Virus record (IMG/VR): IMGVR_UViG_3300010149_000026
Coordinates: 1-54,854 of that record
Origin: a virus
Strand: one strand, 5' to 3'
Length of the DNA: 54,854 bases
Shown: positions 9,701 to 20,100 of the stretch, piece by piece
Layout: each line of letters starts with the position of its first letter
Position numbering within the stretch: the first letter of the stretch is position 1
Made by a program: the position numbers and the translations under genes
The notes under the pieces: model-generated
Databases searched by the model: none
Told to the model about the DNA's origin: nothing
What the model saw: only the letters and a program-made list of their open reading frames with translations

Positions 9701-10669
9701 CAAGGTGGAACTGGATTTGGTAACGTTGGTAACCAAGGTGTACAAGGCCCTCAAGGCCCTCAAGGATTCCAAGGTACTGCTGGATTTATCGGTGGTTCTG
9801 GTGTACAGGGTGTACAGGGTGTTCAAGGCCCACAGGGTGCTGATGGTTCGGATAGTACTGCACAAGGTGCACAAGGCCCACAAGGTATGCAAGGCCCGCC
9901 AGGCATTGGTGAAGAAGGTCTTCAAGGTAATCAGGGTGTCCAAGGTTTCCGTGGATTCCAAGGTGAAGCGATTACTGGTGGAGGCGGTGTCCAAGGCCCT
10001 AGAGGTTTCCAAGGCCCACAAGGTGAAGGTGGTGTTCAAGGTGTGCCAGGATCTGGTGCAGATGGTGTGCAAGGTTTCAGAGGATTCCAAGGTGAGGCTG
10101 GTGAACCAGTTCAAGGCCCTGCAGGTGCAGGGGCGCAAGGTGCACAGGGTTATCAAGGTGTCCAAGGTGGGCCTGGCGTTCAAGGTGGAATCGGTGTAGG
10201 TGATGATGGTGCTCAGGGTGTCCAAGGTATTCAAGGCCCACAAGGTGATCTTGGTATACAGGGTATCCAAGGTGATTTCATACAGGGTGAACAGGGGATC
10301 CAAGGTGAACAAGGTCTCCTCGGTCTTCAAGGTTCAGACGGTCTGCAAGGCCCTGCTGGGCCAGGCAACTCTGCTGCAACTATTGATGTTCAGAACATCT
10401 ATGGTAGTGGACTGGAAGCGTCTAACATGTTTGTCACGTTTGTGGCGGGTGGTTCTGGACAGAGAGATCTGTATGGTACACTTGGCCCGAACTCTGGTGG
10501 ACAACAGAACTTCTTCTATAATACTAATGCCGATCAGATGTATATCGAAAATATCTCTGCAGATGGTAATGTATATGCAGCGGGTGCACTCATTGGTTCC
10601 CATCAGGATCCATCAAACAGAACATTGATTATCAGAGATGCCGCAGGGACTGTTGTGTGGGGTACTTAA
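6770..10669 (+). CDS. Collagen-like tail fibre with cupredoxin-like insert
   Basis: 1,299 residues; ATG preceded by GGAGG at 6 bases and overlapping the previous stop. After an N-terminal segment of about 130 residues come long runs of G-x-x triplets very rich in Gln (GVQGxQG), expected to form a collagen-type triple helix. The runs are broken by three folded inserts: residues about 356-500, 584-685 and 713-835. The second insert resembles a cupredoxin: His623 in GHPFFL, then Cys669, His672 and Met675 in YQCSLHSGM. A non-collagen C-terminal domain of about 85 residues probably trimerises or binds the receptor. Role as a host-recognition fibre is inferred from architecture and neighbours. Confidence 0.85.
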   Translation: MSTRFRTFTNRGFSIGNGIPQDPAQLDPAAFKGSVIYTITDEIRYSDGTSWIPVSGAQGTTGFQGPDGLQGIQGEYGPGFTIIGSVPDVDSGGDPQATLNAAFGSASVGDGVIDDADEELWIYDGVNWINIGTFRGVQGFQGVQGTQGVQGDLGAKGVQGFRGFRGFQGVQGAQGTQGFQGIQGDRGYQGVQGMQGTQGLQGDQGTQGLQGPQGPQGTQGVQGTQGPQGTQGFQGVQGTDGAFAGQGVQGPQGPQGTQGLQGVQGTQGPQAFQGVQGTQGWQGEAIQGIQGQQGPQGVQGTQGLQGDQGTQGVQGPQGTKGFQGNQGVQGTQGGTGDTGLQGLQGPQGTQGVQGLEGYYGGLTFEWINNSTSGDIFPGVGYFALVSGSTNSSTDVYAVDKIWFDDKPSDSNRRIDDLFNYIDSNPGVPKGQMMIRTPRDTTNNDFEFLLYQIDDWTWAGSGGQEDNGWFDVTFIEKSLLGSGGANTVSWDDATARYGDTAIISFMPSGPVGPTGIQGVQGDLGFQGTQGSQGFQGSQGAQGIQGFQGFQGIQGEAIQGVQGPQGTLGIQGFQGIQGIQGQEGSRVFEVTNNGNIAYTIDGQDNPTLQLLRGFTYTFDVNASGHPFFLKTSRTLGTGNQYTQGVTNNGAAVGLVTIRVAYNAPDQIFYQCSLHSGMGGTINISDLGPQGVQGPQGVQGDLGFQGDSGSFGGATFDYTFDGAGTTEINTAVGDIRFNSSTFSNVTEIYIDERDDNFVNLDTYYASLDTVTGLVKGSLVVKSKADPTNFFVFDYEDITDGGGYWKFEVNYLTGAGANFADNADIVVTFARAGSTGAGVQGAQGTGGFQGTAGNQGIQGVQGIGNQGTQGIQGIQGDLGTQGSTGTGAQGIQGPQGADGFQGGSGFQGASGAGSQGVQGIQGVQGNQGIAGEGAQGIQGGFGSQGVQGMQGAQGPTAQGSGGLPGPPGAQGFQGIQGSQGIQGGTGFGNVGNQGVQGPQGPQGFQGTAGFIGGSGVQGVQGVQGPQGADGSDSTAQGAQGPQGMQGPPGIGEEGLQGNQGVQGFRGFQGEAITGGGGVQGPRGFQGPQGEGGVQGVPGSGADGVQGFRGFQGEAGEPVQGPAGAGAQGAQGYQGVQGGPGVQGGIGVGDDGAQGVQGIQGPQGDLGIQGIQGDFIQGEQGIQGEQGLLGLQGSDGLQGPAGPGNSAATIDVQNIYGSGLEASNMFVTFVAGGSGQRDLYGTLGPNSGGQQNFFYNTNADQMYIENISADGNVYAAGALIGSHQDPSNRTLIIRDAAGTVVWGT
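7165..10365. repeat. Collagen-type Gly-x-x triplet tracts
   Basis: Codon triplets encoding G-x-Q/G-x-x run at about 7171-7842, 8306-8515, 8821-8880 and 9268-10365, dominated by GGT/GGC-x-CAA/CAG. At the DNA level this gives a nine-base quasi-repeat that also creates long stop-free frames on the other strand and in other frames; those are not genes. Confidence 0.9.
8519..8818 (+). other. Cupredoxin-like domain inside the collagen fibre
   Basis: About 100 residues (584-685 of the fibre). The order of elements is that of a small blue-copper fold: a hydrophobic strand leading to GHPFFLKT (His623), a V-T-N-N-G-A segment, then YQCSLHSGMGG (Cys669, His672, Met675) and a final beta strand. The Cys-x2-His-x2-Met spacing differs from the Cys-x2-His-x4-Met of plastocyanin and pseudoazurin, so copper binding is possible but not certain. 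A related domain without the ligands occurs in the next large fibre near 14516-14757. Confidence 0.6.
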
Positions 10670-10685
10670 TGTTTTGAGTGCGTTA

Positions 10686-10693
10686 TATAAATA
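10686..10693 (+). promoter_or_regulatory. T4-type late promoter (TATAAATA)
   Basis: Exact match to the T4 late promoter -10 element, lying in the gap between the collagen fibre stop and the next ATG at 10715. Six more exact copies lie in other plus-strand intergenic gaps of this window. Confidence 0.75.
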
Positions 10694-10714
10694 AAAGAAA
10701 AAAAGAGAACGTAG

Positions 10715-11050
10715 ATGGCCACTCAAGCAAACATTTATATAGACCAAGGTACAGATTTTCGTGTCGACTTAAACTTGTTTGACGGCGACGACGATCCGTT
10801 AGCGATATCTGTACTCGATTTCTTCGCTGACATTAAAAAAATATACACGACAGGCAGCCCGCTTACTAGTTTTACTATCGAAAAGGATCTGGCGACAGCA
10901 ACAATAACGCTCGTCCTTACTGATGTTCAAACGCAATCTTTGAAGCCAGGGAAATACCAATATGATGTACTAATGCGAAAACAATCTGGAGAAATGTCGA
11001 AGATACTTGAGGGACTTGCCTTTATCGTAGATACAATTACAGAGGTCTAA
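10715..11050 (+). CDS. Small conserved virion protein ahead of fibre gene
   Basis: 111 residues beginning MATQANIYIDQGTDFRVDL. The pattern (QGTDF, then alternating hydrophobic strands, D-I-K-K, then A-T-I-T-L-x-L-T, then L-K-P-G-K-Y-x-Y-D-V) suggests a single Ig-like or beta-sandwich domain such as is found next to tail fibre genes of marine T4-like phages. It is the first gene behind a TATAAATA late promoter and ends one base before the 2,025-residue fibre gene, so the two are surely co-transcribed. The role is unknown; a fibre adaptor or baseplate-proximal structural protein is plausible. The ribosome-binding site (AGAGAA) is weak. Confidence 0.65.
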   Translation: MATQANIYIDQGTDFRVDLNLFDGDDDPLAISVLDFFADIKKIYTTGSPLTSFTIEKDLATATITLVLTDVQTQSLKPGKYQYDVLMRKQSGEMSKILEGLAFIVDTITEV

Positions 11051-11051
11051 G

Positions 11052-14000
11052 ATGGCAATTAAAGTCGTAGTCGGTTCATCACCACAAAGATCTGTTACGA
11101 CAGTTCTAGAAGGCGAAAAGAAACCCCTCATAACTCCAGATTCAGTTACGCTCGGTGTTGATACCGTTGGCGAATACGTTGCCACGCTCGGTATATCAGG
11201 AAATGGTCTTATTATTACGCCTGAGGATGCGAATACTCGCAACCTTGAAACTTCTAATATCATTCTTGCTCACGCAAACACATCTTCAGAACTTAGTACA
11301 AATAACGATATACTAGGGTTCGTTCAGAACGTTGGTATTGATGAGTTTGGTCACGTAGATCTATTAAGTAGTCTATCATTCGATCCTCAGAACTTTACAA
11401 ATTCTAATGGAGTAATTACCGCCAATCCAATTCAGATTGGTGATCTTATTCTTCAGAACAGTGATAACACTGCCGTCCTTAGTGGATTGACAGAGATTGG
11501 TGTTGGTGATCTTACGATTGCAAACACAACAATTGCATCCCCATCAAATCTACTTCTTGATGTTGCATCGAATGGTTTCATTACCTTCGGAGGCAATGAA
11601 GTTGTTGATCTTCCAACTCCGACATCTAACTCTGCGCCAACGACAAAAGAATATGTAGACTTAGAAATCCTTGCATTGGAAACAGGTCTTCTCTTTGTTG
11701 GAGATCCAATCGATCCAAATGATGGAGCTAACAAACGGTACGTTGATGCGGTTGCAGAGATTGTATCTCGTTCGAAGTCTGTCAAGGCTGCAACAACTGC
11801 AGATCTTGGTGGGACGTTTGATTCGGGTAACACCACCTATGGTGCGACAATCACACTGGATCCTGCCACACAACTCAATATCGATGATGTTGTAATCTGG
11901 TCTAAAGGAGATAGTCTACTTGTAAAAGATCAGACTAATCCATTAGAAAATGGTACATATGATATTCTAACAGTTGGTAATCAATTTGTCAACTGGGTAA
12001 TTCAAAGAAATATTTTTGAAGACGATAGTAATGAGTTGCCAGGCTCGTTTGAATTTGTTACAGATGGTACAACAAACAGAGATAAAGGTTTCGTTGCAAC
12101 TGTTGTTGATGCAGAAACTTTTGTTATTGACCAAGACGATGTTGTATATCAACAGTTCTTTGGTGGCGGTAACCTCTCTGCAGGTAAAGATCTCACACTG
12201 ATTGATGATAGAGAATTTGCTTTAAATTCAAATGTCACATTAGAGTCTATCACTTCTTTAGATCTTGAAGATCTTGTCATTACATCTAACACTGTTACGA
12301 TTGACTCCACTGGTGGATTTGTCATCCCTGCTGGTACAACAGATCAAAGAACCACTCCACAACAAGGTATGATTCGTTACAATATTACGGACTCAAGATT
12401 TGAGGCGTATAATGGTAATGTGTGGACTGGACTTGGTGGAACAGTTGATGCTGATCAGGATACATTTGTTCGTGCAGAATCTTCTTCTGGTGCAGACAAT
12501 GATGAACTAGAATTCGTTACTGCTGGTACACTAAGGTTAAACCTCGCCAATACTGGTAACCTTACCTTTGGTCACGCTCAGAATAAATTTACTGTTGACT
12601 ATGATAACGGTAACACTATAATTGGTGGTTCCTTAACTATCAACACTGATACTATTCTTGGTGCAGGGGAAGTTTCTTACTTCAATCAACTTGGTGCGAT
12701 AAAACTACCAAACGGTGCGACTTATCAGAGACCATCTCCACCTGCGCCTGGCATGATCAGGTTCAATACAACTGATTCACGTTTCGAAGGTTATGATGGT
12801 AGTATCTGGTCAGGACTAGCAGGTTCTGTTATTGACGTTGACCAAGATACAAAGATTATTGCGGAATCATCTCCAAACGCAGATAACGATCAGATCCAGT
12901 TCTTCACTCAGAATGCGAACAGACTGACTATCGAAGCGAATGGTATGATCACAACGCCTGGCGCTGATACTGATTTAGAGATAGTACCTAGTGGTAATCT
13001 TTTAGTGGGTAACACTATTATATCGCAAGTTGCTGACCCTGTCAACCCCCAAGATGCAGTTACTTTAAATTATTTGGAGAATGGTGGTTTTGCATCCACA
13101 CTAACAATCATCGATGGTGCAAACTCATCTAACTTTGCAATCCTTGAAGATCCTCAGATTACTCTTGGACAAGGTCTTGAACTTAAAGGCGTTGATGAAA
13201 TTGGAAATGAGATGGAACTGGCAGTTGCAAACACTGGTGTCCAAGCAGGTATGTACGGTAACGATGGGTTCTCACCTCGTATTCGTGTCACACCAGATGG
13301 ACGTGTTGACTTTGCGACAGAGATTCCAGTAGAACTACAAGCGAACGCTATTCCAGACTTTACAGAGACCTCTCGTGACATCATCGGTTTGATGTTCACA
13401 GATGGTTTCAATGCAGGTCTTCACAACGGTGTTGTAATTACTCACAACGATGGTGGCGACTTGTTCGAAGTCGATCTTGTTGCGAATACAGTTTCACGTG
13501 TAATTGCAGGTAACGATGGTGTCCTTGTTGACAATGGTCAGACAGGTAATAACGCACCAACTCCTTTGGCGACTGCAAGAATTTATCACAACGATACATC
13601 TACTGTTGCGAACACTGCGAACTTTGGTGGCAACTTTATTCAGAACATGTCCTTCGATCAATACGGACACGTTGCAGATCTTGCGACTGCGAACACAGAT
13701 AACCTTTACTATAGGTTAGATGGTGCAGTTGAGGGTACAGGAGTTCTGGTTGCGGCATCATTTGCAGACTCTGCGAACACAGATTATTATCTTAACCCAT
13801 TCGAAACTTCTCGTATCAAAAACCTTATTCTTGGTTATGGTGCACCCAACTCATTCCTTGAGATGTCAGATGGGCCTCTGGAAACAGATAAGTCTTTCAT
13901 CTATGCGTCTGGTGGTGAAATCGGATTTGTTGACAATTCCTTAAATTACTTTGCGAAGGCAAACCGTTCAACTGGTGACTTCACAATCACTGGTGCGTTG

Positions 14001-17000
14001 ATTGCTGGTGGTTTTGCAGATACGCAAGACACATCATTCGTAATCAACCCTGCTGCAAACTCAAACGTTTACAACTTCTTTGTTGAAAATGCAATGTATC
14101 TCAAAGACAATGTCAATGAGATGGTATGGGATAGTACATCAGTTTCTTCAAATAATGGTATTCTTGAATTTAACGGAACTATTCTACGTAACATTGGTGC
14201 GGCAGAACTCGACAACGATGCGGTTACACTTGGTTATCTGAATGCCCAGTTGTTGGGTGGTGAAGGTATTAGTCTTTCTAATACATTTACTGTTGATGCC
14301 AACGTTGACGATAGTACACTTACTATTATTAATGACGTAATCCAAGTCAAAGATCAGGGTATCACAAACCAACAAATCTTTGAACCATTTATCAAACTGA
14401 CTGGTGAAACAAATCCAGTCATTCCAGAAAGTTTTGTCACTGCAAACTTGACTTTGTTTGATGGTTCAAACTGGTTGGTGAATGGTTCTCTACGTGATGA
14501 AACTTATTCTGCACAATCAGAACCAGAACTAACAATATACATTGGTGACACAGTCAACTTCTCTGTTTCTGGTGCAAACACTATTGCGTTATACATCAAA
14601 ACCTCAGAAACTGCAGGTAGTGGAGATCAGGCATCTGGTGTAACAAACCAAGGTGCGACTGGTGGAGAAACACTTACATTCGTTCCAGACACTGTCGGTA
14701 CATTCTATTACATTGATGGTGCAGACACAAACCGTTCTGGTGTAATTAATGTTCTACAACAATACACACCAGACGAAAACGTTTATCTTGGTGAGACAAT
14801 TAACTTTGTCGCTGGTGAGGGTATTAACACAGTAGTATCCAATAACACCATTACGATATCTGCAGAACTCGCTACAGAATTTGCATCAAATGATAACAGG
14901 GGTGTCGCCGCATTTGTCGATACTGACTTCGTTGTTTCGAATGGTGTTGTTGAACTGGCGAATACTGGTGTGACTGCAGGGACTTATGGTTCTGCCTCTC
15001 AAATTCCAGTTCTAGAAATAGATGAACATGGTCTCATTCGTGTTGCAAACACATCTGCAGTTGCAGGCGTGGACAACATGCAGTGGAATACTGCGAACAA
15101 CACACTTACCACTGAAACTGGTGACGGCTCATCATTCCACACATTCATTAATACCTTCGGTGCAAATACATTCTTCTCAGACAATGTTGGGATTACAGGT
15201 AGTCTATTTATAGGTGGATTGGTCGACGGACGTGACATTGCACTGGATGGTGCAAAACTAGATCTTCTTGAAGATGGTCTTGAACTAACACTTGACGGTA
15301 AGGTAACAGGAACTGCCACTTCTAACACAGGAGTGATGACACTTACAACTGAACTTGCCAACACTGGTGTGGTTGCAGACACTTATGGTTCATCTACTGA
15401 GATTCCAATTATTACAATTGACGAAGACGGTAGAATTACTCTTGCAAACACTGCTGCTGTTGCAGGGGTTGACTCGTTCTCATACGAACCTGCAAACAAT
15501 ACAATCACTCTGGTTACTGGTGATGGATCTGAATTCCATCTTCAAACACAGACAACTGTAACACTTGGTGGTGATGTAACTGGTACTGCAACGTCTTCGA
15601 ATGGTAGTGTAGAAATTACTACAGACATATCGACTACTGGTGTTGTTGCAGGGGTTTACGGTACTGCATCTCAGATTCCTGTGGTTACAGTCGCTGCGGA
15701 TGGTCGTATCACATCTATGTCCAACACTGCAGTGGCGGGTGTTGAAGACTTCTTCTATTCATCTGGAAACAATACTCTACACTTGGAGACAGGTGATGGT
15801 TCTGAGTTCCTCGCAAGAATTGATCTGTTCGGTGAAACAATCGACGGTGATGTATCATTCAATGGTGACATGTCTGTTAATGGCGACATTACTGCTACAG
15901 GAAATGTTTCGGTTGGAGAGACACTCACAGTTAATGGAACTGAAGTACTCGTAACAAATACAGAAATCCTAGAGGGTATTAAAACAGTTGATGGTGCAGG
16001 TTCATCACTTGATGCAGACTTACTTGACGGACTTCATGCATCAGACATCTTGGCACAGGCTGCAAACACTGCAACTGGAAGTATCGGTAACGGTACAATT
16101 GATATTGATACTGGTGATGGTCTGGATGGTAGTGGTACATTTAACCTAAATGATTTCACAAATACATCCATTACATTTGCACATAGTAATACTTCTGGTG
16201 TGGTTGATGTTTCTCTAAACCAAGGGCGTGTTCTTACTGGTTTAACGTTTGACCAGTTCGGTCATGTACAAACACATACAAATGCAAATCTTGACGATAG
16301 ATATTATACAGAAACTGAACTTGACAATGGTGCACTAGACTCTTTGTACTTCAATGTAACAGGTGACACTGTAACTGGCAACAGCGTATTTGAAGAAAAT
16401 GTTGACATAGATGGTAACCTTGTTGTAGATGGTACAATAAATCGTGATCCTCGCATTACCCTCAATGGTTTTGTTAATGGTTTCACAGATCTGGTAAACC
16501 TCGCAAACGGTTCGATGACTACATCTACTGACACAGAGATCCTCGTTGGTGATGGTCTAACAGGTGGTGGGTCTATCAATGCGAACGTTACTATTTCTCA
16601 TGCAGATACTTCCTCAGTAGCGAACGTTGCAGGTGTCGCAGAGAAAGAAGTTCTTAACGAGATCTCATTCGACGAGTTCGGACACGTAGTCGCTGCAAAT
16701 ACAAAAACACTTGAATTCATTTCTCAGACAGAGGCGGATGCAAGATACGTAAATGAAGATGGGGATGTAATGACAGGGAACCTAGAGGTTCAGGCTGTCA
16801 TCTCTCAAGAACATTCTGCATTCTTTAACGCAACACTCACGACAACTGCAACCAGTTCACAAATATTGTTTTCATTTGATGAAACAGCATATTGTGGCGG
16901 TGAAGTTGTTATCACTGCAACTCGTGGTATAAATAGACATATCACAAAGATGATGATTGCGCACAATGGTACAACTCTGAATGCAACTGAGTTTGCAACA

Positions 17001-17129
17001 GTAACTACCAGTGTAGAATTCGCTGATTACGATGTATTACTTCAAAGTGGTGAAGGTAGAATTTACTGTACCCCAGATGCGACAACGTCAACTGAATTTA
17101 AAGTATTTGCTACACTGATAAAAGCATAG
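11052..17129 (+). CDS. Large tail fibre protein (2,025 aa)
   Basis: A modular fibre. Residues about 240-395 form a domain typical of phage fibres, with A-T-T-A-D-L-G-G-T, D-x-V-L/I-V-K-D-Q-T and N-G-x-Y. The body carries at least four H-x-x-T-S-x-V-x-N ... FDxFGHV repeats and four T-G-V-x-A-G-x-Y-G-x-x-x-x-I-P ... D-G-R-I repeats, the last three within 700 bases. Two YYLNP-like motifs near 13780 match those of the next fibre. Residues about 1156-1236 form a degenerate cupredoxin-like domain lacking His, Cys and Met ligands. The C-terminal 110 residues form a beta domain often found at the tip of marine phage fibres. No chaperone domain is present. The role is host adsorption, inferred from architecture. 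Confidence 0.8.
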   Translation: MAIKVVVGSSPQRSVTTVLEGEKKPLITPDSVTLGVDTVGEYVATLGISGNGLIITPEDANTRNLETSNIILAHANTSSELSTNNDILGFVQNVGIDEFGHVDLLSSLSFDPQNFTNSNGVITANPIQIGDLILQNSDNTAVLSGLTEIGVGDLTIANTTIASPSNLLLDVASNGFITFGGNEVVDLPTPTSNSAPTTKEYVDLEILALETGLLFVGDPIDPNDGANKRYVDAVAEIVSRSKSVKAATTADLGGTFDSGNTTYGATITLDPATQLNIDDVVIWSKGDSLLVKDQTNPLENGTYDILTVGNQFVNWVIQRNIFEDDSNELPGSFEFVTDGTTNRDKGFVATVVDAETFVIDQDDVVYQQFFGGGNLSAGKDLTLIDDREFALNSNVTLESITSLDLEDLVITSNTVTIDSTGGFVIPAGTTDQRTTPQQGMIRYNITDSRFEAYNGNVWTGLGGTVDADQDTFVRAESSSGADNDELEFVTAGTLRLNLANTGNLTFGHAQNKFTVDYDNGNTIIGGSLTINTDTILGAGEVSYFNQLGAIKLPNGATYQRPSPPAPGMIRFNTTDSRFEGYDGSIWSGLAGSVIDVDQDTKIIAESSPNADNDQIQFFTQNANRLTIEANGMITTPGADTDLEIVPSGNLLVGNTIISQVADPVNPQDAVTLNYLENGGFASTLTIIDGANSSNFAILEDPQITLGQGLELKGVDEIGNEMELAVANTGVQAGMYGNDGFSPRIRVTPDGRVDFATEIPVELQANAIPDFTETSRDIIGLMFTDGFNAGLHNGVVITHNDGGDLFEVDLVANTVSRVIAGNDGVLVDNGQTGNNAPTPLATARIYHNDTSTVANTANFGGNFIQNMSFDQYGHVADLATANTDNLYYRLDGAVEGTGVLVAASFADSANTDYYLNPFETSRIKNLILGYGAPNSFLEMSDGPLETDKSFIYASGGEIGFVDNSLNYFAKANRSTGDFTITGALIAGGFADTQDTSFVINPAANSNVYNFFVENAMYLKDNVNEMVWDSTSVSSNNGILEFNGTILRNIGAAELDNDAVTLGYLNAQLLGGEGISLSNTFTVDANVDDSTLTIINDVIQVKDQGITNQQIFEPFIKLTGETNPVIPESFVTANLTLFDGSNWLVNGSLRDETYSAQSEPELTIYIGDTVNFSVSGANTIALYIKTSETAGSGDQASGVTNQGATGGETLTFVPDTVGTFYYIDGADTNRSGVINVLQQYTPDENVYLGETINFVAGEGINTVVSNNTITISAELATEFASNDNRGVAAFVDTDFVVSNGVVELANTGVTAGTYGSASQIPVLEIDEHGLIRVANTSAVAGVDNMQWNTANNTLTTETGDGSSFHTFINTFGANTFFSDNVGITGSLFIGGLVDGRDIALDGAKLDLLEDGLELTLDGKVTGTATSNTGVMTLTTELANTGVVADTYGSSTEIPIITIDEDGRITLANTAAVAGVDSFSYEPANNTITLVTGDGSEFHLQTQTTVTLGGDVTGTATSSNGSVEITTDISTTGVVAGVYGTASQIPVVTVAADGRITSMSNTAVAGVEDFFYSSGNNTLHLETGDGSEFLARIDLFGETIDGDVSFNGDMSVNGDITATGNVSVGETLTVNGTEVLVTNTEILEGIKTVDGAGSSLDADLLDGLHASDILAQAANTATGSIGNGTIDIDTGDGLDGSGTFNLNDFTNTSITFAHSNTSGVVDVSLNQGRVLTGLTFDQFGHVQTHTNANLDDRYYTETELDNGALDSLYFNVTGDTVTGNSVFEENVDIDGNLVVDGTINRDPRITLNGFVNGFTDLVNLANGSMTTSTDTEILVGDGLTGGGSINANVTISHADTSSVANVAGVAEKEVLNEISFDEFGHVVAANTKTLEFISQTEADARYVNEDGDVMTGNLEVQAVISQEHSAFFNATLTTTATSSQILFSFDETAYCGGEVVITATRGINRHITKMMIAHNGTTLNATEFATVTTSVEFADYDVLLQSGEGRIYCTPDATTSTEFKVFATLIKA

Positions 17130-17168
17130 TAAAGAAAATAATGCCTAATTCTGGGGAGAGTGAACCGA

Positions 17169-20100
17169 ATGGCAAACGATAAGAAATTTATAGTCAAAAA
17201 CGGCCTTGAGACTGAAGGCGATGTACTCATTGGTGGTGTAACTGATGATGGTATCAGTAAACTTCAGACTGAAGGTGCGGTAAAATTTACTGCTACTTTC
17301 CCATCCTATCCAACACTTCATGTTATTAATAACACTGGAACTGCAGATTCTCCAATCGTAGAATTTGAAGGCCCTTCTGGTGCACTCTCCATTCGTAACA
17401 TTGACACAAATGATTTTGGGATCTTCAACGGAACGCAGGCAGCTGGTAGTGGTATAGAGTTCCACCAAGGTGGCGCAGGGAATGGTGAACTCATTCTCAA
17501 ACGTGCAGGCAGTGAAGTACTATCTTTCTCAAATGGTAACACATCTTTCACTGGTTTGTCAACCACTAATATCGAAGGTCGTCGTATTATTACCACAGAC
17601 GATCAGGCAAGTCAAGGGGGTTCTTTCGACGCCGCAACACTCGACGGTTTAGATTCAACTCAATTCGTACGTTCTGATGAAAATGATACGATGGATGGTT
17701 CTTATATCATCACAGGTAACTTGACTGTACAAGGCGTAACTACATCAATTAATTCAGAAGTCGTAACGATTGCAGATAATATTCTACAGTTGAATAGTAA
17801 TGTTACAGGCGCACCTACAGAAAATTCTGGTATTGAGATTGTACGTGGCACATCCGATAATGTTTCTTTAATTTGGAATGAAACATCTGATTGGTGGTCA
17901 GTAGGAACCTATTCCTTTGAGTCAGACGAAATAAGATCCACAGACGGAAGTGATCTATCTCTTCGTGCTGCATCCTCTTCATCGGCGAATGTTAATATCA
18001 CTGCAGGGTTTGGTAGTAACTATATTGGTTTGAAATCAGTATTTACTGGTTCTGAAGGATATGGTGAGGTTCTTTACGGAAACGATGCAAAACTTCAGGC
18101 GGTTACAGACGGTATATTAATTGGTGAAAACCTAGACGTTAATGGTGACATTACAGTAGGTGATAACTCCAACGCTGCACAAATTAACTTTGACGGTGTG
18201 GGAATTAATAGAACAATATATTCCAACAACGGCGAAATCGGTTTCCTTAAAGGTAACCTAAACTACGGTGCATATTTAAATACAAATGAAGACTGGATCG
18301 TTGCTGGTAATAACGAAGTACAGGGAAATATAGTTTCAGAAGGCGACATCACTGCGAAAGATGATATCTTTGCGGATGGTGACATCACTTCAAACAATAA
18401 TATTACTGCGACTAACGGAAACATTACTGCATCAGCAGGTGCGGTAACTGCACAAACAAGTGTAACTGCAATCACAGGAAACGTTACTGCTGCGGCAGGA
18501 AACGTTACTGCAGGTAACGATGTCACAGCGGCAAATGATGTGACTGCACTCGCAGGTGATGTGACTGCAGGTCAAGACGTTATTGCAACAAGAGATATCA
18601 CTGCAGGTAGAAATGCGGCGATTACAGGTGATTTAACCGCAAATAATGCGTACATTACCAATGATTTGACTGCTGACGATATTATATCTCAGACTATCAA
18701 CGCCAACAGTGCAATCATTGGTGACATCACTGCGAATAATATTACTGCAGATCAGGATATCCGTTCTGGTCGTTTCGTTGATAACGATGATGACACTTAC
18801 TACTTCGATGGTGATAAGACAACTGTTGCAAATACTATTGGTATTGATACTGAGTTGTTCCACAATGGAGATACAGATACAAAACTTAGATTCGAAACGG
18901 ATCAAGTAGATTTTTACGCTGGATCAAACACACCAAAACTAAGAGTTGAAAATACTAAAGTAACATCTGTTGAAATTCATGCACCACTCTATTATGATAG
19001 TGATGATACCAACTACTATTTGAATCCAGCTGCAAGTTCCGTATTGTCGAATATTTACATCGATGATTATATCTTGCACAATGGTGACGCTGACACTTAC
19101 TTTGGATTTAGTGCAGATGATCAGTTTAGAGTTACAACAGGCAACAACCTTGGATTCTTAGTTACAAATTCGGTTGTTCGTGCATATAACGAAATGCGTG
19201 CTCCATCCTTTAAAGGAGAATTGGGCGGTACTACAAACTTCTTAGATTTTGAAAGTAACACATCAGGAGCCGCATCTCTTGCAGTATCTGGTGTTATTCA
19301 AGTAGGTAACACATCCGATTACGATAGAATGGATGACACTACTGGGACTGGTGGTGTTACTATCAACCCAGCTGGCGGTATACAAGTTGCTCAGTCAGGT
19401 GTTACAGGTACTGAGGCTAACAAACCATCTCTTGGTTTAAATAGAATTAGTATGGGGTTCAACCCATTTGCTGCAAGTAACAGATTTATAACATTTGCGG
19501 CAACTGCAACCAATGGTCAACATGTAGCGGGTGATAGTGCAGGTAATCTAAACTTCATTCCAGACCAAGACACAACTGCAATCAAATTCTGGAACTCTAG
19601 TGCAGATAACGTATTCACAATTAATCATGGTGGAGATGTTGTTGTTGGTGGTGAAACTGCGTCATACGCTTCGTCTGATGCAACTGCATCTGTTGGTGCT
19701 ATCAATGCAAATAAACTTCACGTACAAGGTTCTATTCAGTTAAACCGTGATGATGATGCAATTGTCCTTGGACGTAGTACTTCAGGTTTCTTAAAGAATA
19801 ACGAACTTAAGTTTGGTCTTGGTGGTGGTTTCTATCAGGCTGCGGCGGCAACTATCACAGTTCATGGTGGGAAAGATCTTGCAACCACTGGAGACATGTA
19901 TGCAGGTCGTTTCTATGATGATGACGATAATAACTATTACATTGACGCTGCAGGTGATTCGCAACTCAATACAATAGATATTGATGACTCTATCAGACAT
20001 CGTGGAGACTTAACAACTCTTATTGGTTTCCCTAATGCGGATCAGTTTGAAGTTAAAACAAATAATGTTCAACGTTTGTTAGTAGAGAATAGTAAAGCAA

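Noticed and set aside
7260-10330. Long open frames antisense to, and in other frames of, the collagen-like fibre
   Set aside because: They arise from the nine-base Gly-x-Gln codon repeat, have repetitive Leu/Tyr/Thr- or Val/Lys-rich products and no suitable ribosome-binding sites.
7165-10365. CRISPR-like direct repeats
   Set aside because: The repeats are coding triplets of a collagen-like protein without unique spacers of constant length.
16928-16935. TATAAATA inside the 2,025-residue fibre gene
   Set aside because: Deep inside a gene with no gene start downstream for over 200 bases; probably chance, though an internal late promoter for the next fibre cannot be excluded.
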